Shown here: in pieces, positions 57,173 to 64,000 of the stretch
Numbering within the stretch: the stretch's first letter is position 1
How the letters are laid out: the number at the start of each line of letters is the position of its first letter
NCBI GenBank assembly: GCA_026225945.1
Contig: JAMJFZ010001631.1
Location: 1-64,000 of the forward strand
Length of the DNA: 64,000 nucleotides
DNA from: Cricetomys ansorgei
Lineage: Eukaryota; Chordata; Mammalia; Rodentia; Nesomyidae
Reading direction: 5' to 3'
Program-made: the position numbers and the translations under genes
Notes under the pieces: model-generated
Seen by the model: the letters and a program-made list of their open reading frames with translations, nothing else
What the model was told of the DNA's origin: nothing
Database searches by the model: none

Positions 57173-58147
57173 TTTTAACATAAAATTACAATTTGTTTAT
57201 TAAGGGTTTATGACCTTCATTGATGTACTCTGTGCCCTGTGTCTGCTGCTTCTTTAGTTTAAAAAAGTTTCAATATCCTGAATAGTCTCCTGTCCTTACC
57301 TAATTTGTTACCTACCTCTTTTACCAATAACCCTTCTATTTTCCTTATAATCCTGATAGTTTTTAAAGTAAGCACAATGATATTTTTTACCAGTACTTTA
57401 AATACACAAGCAAATTCCAAAATCAACCTTTTGAGGTACCAATATTCAGTTTCAGTGATATAATTAGCAGATGTATCTTAATAACAAATGTTTTCTAAAA
57501 ATGAAGCAATTGAATATGAATAATTGGACTTTTCCAGTGAAAACCCATCAGAATATTCTTGTTGAGTAAATAGATTATAATAAAATTTCCTAAAATAGGG
57601 TAAAGAGGAGAAGGTATGGATCATCTTCGATGCAAAACAATCATCAGTATCAAAATTGTACTATAAATTTTGCCTAGGAAAATATAGATTGGAAAGAATT
57701 TCATGCTTTTGAAATCAAATATTATTAGTTATGATTGAAAGTGAACAAGCAATTACAACATAATAATATAAATGCTATGCTGGAATACAATGAAAACTTA
57801 GCTTGGATAAGAAAAATCTCAATAATCTTTAATAGGAATTTTTCTAACTGCATGAGTCCATTCATAGTTCACATATGTACGAAACATCTAATATTCCAGA
57901 AAAAAATTAAAAAAAACTATCTCAAACATGATTTATCCTGAGGTATATGGAGAATTATCTGATATGAAAGTAAGTATTATACAACATTGTGATGCAAACT
58001 CATAAGTGATCACATATAGGACTATAGAGAGATTAAAGACAAGTACAAATTAATTCATAGTTATTCTGAGGTAAAACAAGGGAGTTTATCTGCAAGCAAT
58101 TAAAAGCATAACAAAATATAAAAATTAAGTTTTAAAGACTATGTTTT
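57173..58147. other. AT-rich unique stretch, no gene seen
   Basis: Nothing recognised. The 68-codon frame at 57735-57941 is unassigned. Confidence 0.4.
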
Positions 58148-58300
58148 CTGGCAATACAGTGGTGGCACTCCTCAGCACTTAGAAGACAGAGGCAGGTGGA
58201 TATCAGTGAGTTTAAGATCAACCTGGTCTATAGAGTGAGTTCCAGGACAGCCAGAGTTACAACAGGAAATCCTGTCTCCAAAACAAACCATCACATAAAC
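58148..58300 (+). mobile_element. B1 SINE
   Basis: 'cagtggtggcactcctcagc', 'acagaggcaggtggatatca', 'caacctggtctatagagtga' and 'ttccaggacagccagagtta', followed by 'caacaggaaatcctgtctcc'. Near full length; shows the gttacaac variant clearly. Confidence 0.93.
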
Positions 58301-60884
58301 AAAAGACTACGTTTTTTGTTTTTTGACACCAAGGGACTAAATATGTATGTAAAATTTTAATATGAATACAAATGATTAATTGATTAATCAACTCTGATAT
58401 TTTTCTGATATCTTTTTCATGGTTCTCCTTCTTAGGTCATATAGAAAAAAATGCATATTAAGTTGCTTTTCCTCAGTTAATATGAAAATTGTAGCCAAAA
58501 ATGAAAAAAAAAAAAAAAAAACTAAGCAAAACCCAGCCATTTCAAGAAACTTTTAAGGTGTTGTGATTCACATCACCATCATTGGGTAATTTAACAATAT
58601 TGGATCTCAGCACTATAATACTGGTAAGTTGGAAAGCTGCATTCACAATCTGCCCACACCAAAATTCCACTTCAGTTCTAACATTGCACAAAATTCAAAG
58701 ATTTTTACCATTCCTGACTTCTTTAACTGGACTGAACACAAAATGATAATTGGGAGTTTAAATGTGTTAGCAACCTTGACAGTATAAAATATCGCTGTGC
58801 TCTTGTGTCAAGTAGTTGTCTAAGTTTTTCCCAGGTTTAAACATTCAACAAGAAATAGTGCTTGGATAAAATTGCACAGAAAAGGTGTAATTTATTATAC
58901 GCTTGCCAGACATTAATGATATGATGGCAAGAAATAGCACTTTTATTCATGGCAAATGAAGATGGTAGTCTACGATTACCAGTTAAAAGAAAACATGATA
59001 AAATAGTCCATTTCAAAACAATATACACCAAATTAAAAAGCCCTTTCACTGATGCATAAAGCTAGAAGTATAGTGGTGCCATCTGATTTTTCTTTTTTTG
59101 GCATTTATGAGATTCAGTTACTGAGGAAGAATTAATAAGATTTGTATATTTGAGCATTGTTGACTTCTCAGAGAACTACAGCATATCATATAAATGTAAT
59201 GCATTCAAATTTGCAGAGATAAGAGACAGAAGCTTTTACAGCTTTGCTGAAAGAAACACTTGCTTGGTGAGATGAGAAGCAAATACCCTGAAACTTGATT
59301 CAATTTATTGAATCACAGAGGATATAAAGAAGACAAATAAACTTTATTTTGTAATGAAGCAAATAAAAAGTAAATATTTTCTTTTTCAACCATGAAGAAA
59401 AAAGTCTCTTCAGATATGGGAGGATACCCCTGTGGGATTGGGAAAAGTCAGAACATCATAAGTCATTTGTCTTGAGAATTTGCTCTGTCCTAAAATATTT
59501 AGATGAATTATCTATAGAAATTAAAACTATAGTCATTGGCTCGTCTTTGAACATTGCCTTGTCTGGTATTCTCTGCTTTCCTTGTATTGATCTTGCTCAT
59601 GTTCCTGTTTCAACAGGCAAAATTTCCTTTGAATGAGCTGTTTGTTCTGCCTTTGGAGTTCCACACTTTTCTGAATACATACCTCTAACATCCTTACATA
59701 TTGCTATTTCACTACTTTTATTTTTGGGTGTTATTCAAACTTTTGAGTTCTTTAACTTATTTTACCATTACATCCTCATGTTTTCATTTTTTTCTAACTT
59801 TTTATTTCTTTCCTAACACTACCTATGCTGTAGGCTTTTTTATTTTTTATAAGAATCTTCATGTATGATTGCTTGTTCTGACCTTCTACCCCTTCTTATG
59901 AAGCTATGAAAATTGATGTGAATCTTATCTCATCTGTGATTCTATATCTGCTTGTAACCCTTCCAAATGATCAACAATCATTTTTTATTTTCTTAATCTT
60001 AACTTAGGCCTCAACATTAAGTAAAGATAGTATGTCATGATGCTGTCATGATGCTATCCTTCAGCTGTGAGTCACTTTACATGTTTAGTCAAGATAGTTT
60101 GACTCATACTCTGCAGAAAGACCATCTCCTTTCCTTTGCAAGGACATTTCTCCAGAAGTTCATATATATATATTCTTCTGACTACTTGGAATTACCTCTT
60201 GGACTCTCAGAGAATTCTTAATTTTACCATTTCTGCCACTAAAGATGCTATTTACCCCCACTAAAAACTTCTACTCATAGATTTTGTTTGTTCCTTAAGT
60301 TTTCTGTTTAAAATGTCATTGTCATGCATATTTTTCTCTCTGTTTAAATCAGAAAACATTGGGTGGGTCAGCTTTGAATTTTCCCTTTTAAATATAGCCA
60401 TATTTAATTTAGAAAAAAGGCCAGTTGGTTCAGTTTCATACTATAACCAAAGATAAATTATTTTTTATAAAAGTGCAATTCAAATTCAAAGATAATTTCA
60501 TGATTTTGACTATTTGATTTAAGCTACTTAAGTTCATGAGTTCAACTTTTGGAAAAACAGAAGTATTTTCCAGACAAGTCATGGCGTCAGAAATTACTCC
60601 AAAGTTACAAAAAAAAAAAAAGTATATTTACATAAATCCATGTAGATTCTGAAGACAGAAAAAAAAAAGAATAACACGTATTTTTGACCTTTTTTTGATC
60701 TTTGTGGTATTTGGGTAAATATATATGGCAATGTTTATACTATTCTCAGTTCTCTGAATGCTGGAAATTATTTTTAAAAAATTGAAAATGAAGATTGGAC
60801 ATTAAGCTAAATTGTGAGAATTAGTATGTCCTGCATGTAATCTCTGGAGCTACAAAATAATTAAGAAAGTTAAAATGTGTCCTG
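58301..60884. other. Long AT-rich unique stretch
   Basis: Poly-A at 58504-58520. The rest, including the 70-codon minus frame at 58837-59049, shows no recognisable gene or repeat. Confidence 0.4.
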
Positions 60885-60962
60885 TGAGTGTGTATGTGTG
60901 TGTGTATGTGTGTGTGTGTGTGTGTATGTGTTTATGTGTATGTGTGTGTGTTTGTGTGTGTT
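60885..60962. repeat. (TG)n microsatellite
   Basis: About 36 TG units with TATG and TTTG interruptions. The CVCVCV and THTHTH frames are shadows. Confidence 0.95.
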
Positions 60963-61028
60963 CACTTGCACGGAAAATCCATTTTTTTCTCACTCTATCA
61001 ATAACTTCCTCTTTAGTATGGTTACCAA

Positions 61029-61389
61029 TGTTATGCAAATGAAACATCCAAAATCATCAGGCCACATTCCAGAATCCCTGTTCCCAGGATCTCTCTCACC
61101 CTGCACAGGTATCCCTCCTCCAATGGCTTCACCATCACTGAGCTACAAGTTTTCACATTGTATCCCAGATATATCCCCAATGCACATGCTCCATAAAACA
61201 CCCTCCCCTTATAATACAGACTGGCAGATCCCTAGCTATCACTCTCTCTCTGCAACCCCACCCTTCATCCCTCCCACCCCCATCCCCAATAGGAAGGAAA
61301 CACTTCATGTCTCACCCATCCCCAATAAACTTCATGGGTGAGACACTGTTGCATTAGGTGTCTTGCCCTTTTTTCCACAAATCATAACA
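61029..61389 (+). repeat. 5' LTR of class I provirus
   Basis: 361 bp with perfect 6-bp terminal inverted repeats TGTTAT...ATAACA. It has a TATA-like CTTATAATA at 61209-61217 and an AATAAA at 61324-61329, followed by a T-rich R/U5 with 'gggtgagacactgttgcatt'. The layout U3-TATA-AATAAA-U5 is complete. The window ends before a 3' partner could be seen. Confidence 0.75.
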
Positions 61390-61390
61390 G

Positions 61391-61408
61391 TGGTGGGGTG
61401 GTGACACA
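61391..61408 (+). promoter_or_regulatory. Possible primer binding site
   Basis: TGGTGGGGTGGTGACACA begins 1 nt after the LTR. It shares the TGGTG start and GTGAC core of a tRNA-His-type PBS but with several mismatches, so the tRNA is uncertain. Confidence 0.4.
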
Positions 61409-61964
61409 GCTATCCTGATGTATTTGATCCCCTCTGGGATATGAGCTACAGTGGAAACTAACTGTCTTCCTTACCTGCATCAGCATCAGACTGAGCTTTC
61501 ACCAGACTGACTGCTGGGTCCCACATTCATCATCAGCTATTTTGTATGCTTCCCCTCTCCATAGGTGTAAGTGCTTCCTTGAGTCCGAGGAAGTGACCAC
61601 TGAGTGTCTGGCAGCCTTCTGGTATTCTTGGGGAGGGAGATAGTCCCAGTCATGACCTTAAAACTGTTGCTGGCCCTCCTGACTCTACCTCTGGTTTGTT
61701 TCCTTGGGTAGAATTCCTCCATGAGCACCCCTTCCCCTTTATAATTCTTTGAGCCCAATTTTTCACTCTTCGTGTTCTTCACAAGTCCCTGAAGCCTAGA
61801 AATCTGGGTCTCCTCATGTATCTTCCTAACAGTGACAACTACCAGAGCAGCTTCGGTCTCTCTTTCATGGTTCACCCTTATAGGTAGGATGCACCTTTTT
61901 TAAGGTCCCTACTACCAATGGAAAGGATGTCATCTGAGAAGACCACCAAGGCACCACCCCCTTG

Positions 61965-62228
61965 TGTTAGGTGGGTCCTGACCTTGGCTCTTCAGGAATT
62001 TGGTAATTCTTGGAAAGCCCGGAAACCAGTTGCCAGACAATTAGAGATTTCTGCATTTCTCTCATGAGCTCCACCTTCACAAGAACCCCTTACTTCCCTG
62101 CCAGATGTAACAAGCCAATCTACTAAGGACCTATGCTCAAGTCCTGACCAATCAGAGGGATCCCCCTAGCAAATGCCTATTTTACTTTAAAATCTCCGTG
62201 CCCTCACATTTGGGTGCTGTCATGTTGT

Positions 62229-62262
<34 letters not shown>

Positions 62263-62368
62263 GGCCAGCCCTACCATGGCAGAATGTAACCATCAGAAAT
62301 AAACTGCTTTAAATGGACATATCTTTATATTAATGTCTACTTGAGTTATTTTGTGGACCCAAACATCA
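61965..62368 (+). repeat. LTR-like segment within the leader
   Basis: Begins TGTTAGG and ends near GACCCAAACA. In between are 'gaccaatcagagg' (CCAAT-box-like), 'tactttaaaatctc' (TATA-like), a T27 run at 62231-62257 and AATAAA at about 62301-62306. This is the order of a second LTR. I found no flanking duplication, so it may be a nested or recombinant LTR, or LTR-like by chance. Confidence 0.4.
62231..62257. repeat. Poly-T run
   Basis: An uninterrupted run of about 27 T. Confidence 0.97.
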
Positions 62369-62479
62369 TCCATACTATCTAAGACCTCTCTTATAAAACT
62401 TCCAATTAGGTTACTGATTTGGGAGCCTCTAAACTTATCTGACTTTGCAGAAAAATCTCACTTCAATATCTCTTAGATA

Positions 62480-63780
62480 ATTAATCTAAAAGACCATGTA
62501 ATGGAAGATTGGATGCCAATATTATTGAGGATCTGTTTAACTACCTCCAGCCATCTGGCAAGTGGAAAGAGGTTCTCTACATACAAGCATTTTCTTACCT
62601 CTGCTCTAATCCTTCTCTCTGCTCCTTTTGTTCTCCTACCCATGTCCTCCTAGCTATTAAACCCAAACCAGAGGACTCTTTCATTCTCTTTGACCCTGCT
62701 AATGTACCTTTCCACCCCTTACCAGACTCAATGCATAGCACCTAAAGTGACTTCTTCTCCTCGTCTTCCACAGGGTCCTTCAGCTGCCCCTTCTCTTCTT
62801 CTGGCCCCATCTGCCTGTCCTTCTCCCTCTCGATCCACATGTCTCTGTATCCATCAACCTTCATCCACATAAGTCCACCCACTACTCACTCTTACTCTGC
62901 TACAAAATCCTCTCAACCTCCCCCTTCTTCTCTCTAGCAAACCCAGCCATTATTCTTCCTGTGTGGGAGGTCACCAGGTTGAACAGCCTGGTCAAAGTCC
63001 ATCTCCCCTTCTCATTAAGTGAACTTCCACAAGTAGAAATGAGACTGGGGTCTTAAACTGCTAACTCCTTCAATTTCCTTAATGAGTTTCCAGTATATCA
63101 CCCAATCCTGTGATCTCACCTATCTCAAATATAAATATATATATTTCTACCTAGCAGTGTACTTCCCTCTCGAAGAGTGTAGGGGAGTGTTTAGGAACAG
63201 ACCAGGCACCTGTAGAGGAAACCCACCAAAGTCATGCTACACACTTGCCTGCAGCTTATGGCTAGTCTCTGTAAGACTAGCTTTAAACAATAATTTATGA
63301 AACACTGTAAGAGGTCTTCCAAGACAAACATGGAAACCCATCTCAATTCCTAAAATGTTGTACAAAGGCTCTCTTACAACATACCAACATAAACCCTGAA
63401 AATCCAGAAAGGAAACATCTCCTCATGACTTCTTTCTTTTCCCAGATTTTCCCTGACATTAGGGCCAAGTTTAAGTGCTTGGAGAGAGGACCCCTAACTC
63501 CACAGTCAGAAGTCTTGCACTAGACTTTAAGCTGTACCATGGAAGAGGTCAAAAAGCCTGTAAAGAAAAATATCAGATGCTGATAAAGCCATCCATCCAG
63601 ATTCAGAGACTTCCCTTGCCTCTTAAAGCCTAAGAACCATTGGGTTCCTGCTTGAAATGTGGGCAGGAGGGTCACTGGGTCTAGGCTTGCCCCAAACCCC
63701 AAAGGCCTTCCCAGCCATGTCCAAAGAGCCATCAAGAGAGACACTGGGTTGGTTGTTGACTGTGCCCTGTTCCTTTGCAG
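62480..63780 (+). pseudogene. gag pseudogene of class I provirus
   Basis: The plus frame 62509-62745 contains GKWKEVLYIQAF and a pair-rich cysteine segment (CSNPSLCSFC), features I associate with class I Gag around the matrix/capsid region. A proline/serine-rich stretch follows in another frame (62690-62872). At 63649-63690 is a nucleocapsid zinc knuckle C-x2-C-x4-H-x4-C (CLKCGQEGH...C) with a TAG at 63682-63684 between H and the last C. About 20 codons on, CPKSHQERHW looks like a second, mutated knuckle. Multiple stops and frameshifts show it is nonfunctional. Confidence 0.65.
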
Positions 63781-63849
63781 CCCAGTAATATCAAGCTTAT
63801 ATCATTGGCCATAAACAATTGAAGGGGTCTGGGCTTTCTTGGCTCAACC

Positions 63850-64000
63850 ATTGTCATCTGCGAAAGGGAGCCCCTGGTAGTCATTATTATATAGGGTAAC
63901 CCATCTCCCTTCTTCTAGACATCCGGGCCTCTTACTCAGTCCTGATGGAGTTTTGGGGACTCTCAAACTATTTTGGATAGGTTATATTTTCTTGAATCTT
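63850..64000 (+). pseudogene. Protease start of class I provirus (partial)
   Basis: The plus frame from 63912 reads LLDIRASYSVLMEFWG, which has the retroviral aspartic protease layout with the catalytic D-T/S-G-A changed to D-I-R-A. The preceding beta-strand segment (EPLVVIII) is in a different register. The Asp is at 63918-63920. The Gly loss and frame break make it inactive. It is cut by the window edge. Confidence 0.65.

Larger units (their letters stand above)
61029..64000 (+). mobile_element. Class I (ERV1, gammaretrovirus-like) provirus, 5' part
   Basis: The 5' LTR (61029-61389) is followed by a possible PBS, a leader, decayed gag with a capsid-like frame (62509-62745) and a CCHC zinc knuckle (63649-63690), then the protease start (about 63912 on). 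pol and env would lie beyond the window edge. Stops and frameshifts occur throughout, so this is a dead provirus. The gag phrase GKWKEVLYIQAF and the possibility of two zinc knuckles recall the HERV-H/F-like branch of class I elements; this assignment is from memory of the family. Confidence 0.75.

Noticed and set aside
58837..59049. 70-codon minus-strand frame considered as a processed pseudogene
   Set aside because: No A tail, target duplication or recognisable parent protein.
60877..61341. 154-codon plus-strand frame
   Set aside because: Starts in the (TG)n run and crosses the 5' LTR; an artefact of low stop density.
61537..61875. 112-codon minus-strand frame
   Set aside because: Antisense to the class I provirus leader; no domain and no splice context.

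Overview
The window is nuclear DNA of a muroid (mouse-like) rodent. It carries many B1 and B2 SINEs, L1 3' ends of rodent type, MaLR (ORR1/MT-like) LTRs and an IAP-type provirus with a tRNA-Phe primer binding site. The B1 copies share a right-hand motif (gttacaac, read in reverse as gttgtaactct) that differs from the Mus consensus I remember, so the species is probably not Mus itself. Nothing is bacterial or viral in layout; the sequence is AT-rich, gene-poor and mostly decayed repeats. I recognise no complete gene, and nearly all open frames over 60 codons look like chance or lie inside repeats.

Layout. 1-12.7 kb: AT-rich unique DNA with an L1 fragment (2.1-3.2 kb), a B2/B1 pair (4.5-4.9 kb), an unexplained 171-codon frame (7.0-7.5 kb) and a complete solo MaLR LTR with near-matching flanking 5-mers (8.47-8.84 kb). 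12.7-23 kb: a B1 with a tandem tail, a 688-bp ERVK-type solo LTR with a perfect 6-bp target duplication (13.15-13.84 kb), L1 3' ends, B1 and B2 copies, and a possible terminal coding exon on the minus strand (22.88-23.14 kb). 23-33 kb: L1 pieces, MaLR LTRs, and the best preserved element, a 1.94-kb IAP-like provirus on the minus strand (27.83-29.77 kb). That provirus has 341-bp LTRs differing at 6 sites, an intact PBS and PPT, a 6-bp target duplication, and an interior reduced to leader, gag start and env remnants. It is followed by a 2.4-kb minus-strand L1. 33-43.5 kb: mostly unique AT-rich DNA with a few SINE/LTR copies and weak exon-like signals. 43.6-51.6 kb: a nested L1 complex and further L1 3' ends. 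51.6-61 kb: unique DNA with B1/B2 copies. 61.03-64 kb: the 5' part of a class I (gammaretrovirus-like, ERV1) provirus on the plus strand: 5' LTR, possible PBS, decayed gag with a zinc knuckle, and the start of protease. It runs off the right edge.

The most interesting non-repeat signal is a set of exon-like pieces on the minus strand between 48.7 and 22.9 kb. They share phase-1 boundaries, GTAAGT donors and pyrimidine-containing acceptors, and end in an 81-codon frame followed by ATTAAA. I do not recognise the protein. It could be a real lineage-variable gene, a dead gene, or chance; a transcript or comparative alignment would decide. All homology statements here come from reading and memory of family consensus sequences, not from a search.
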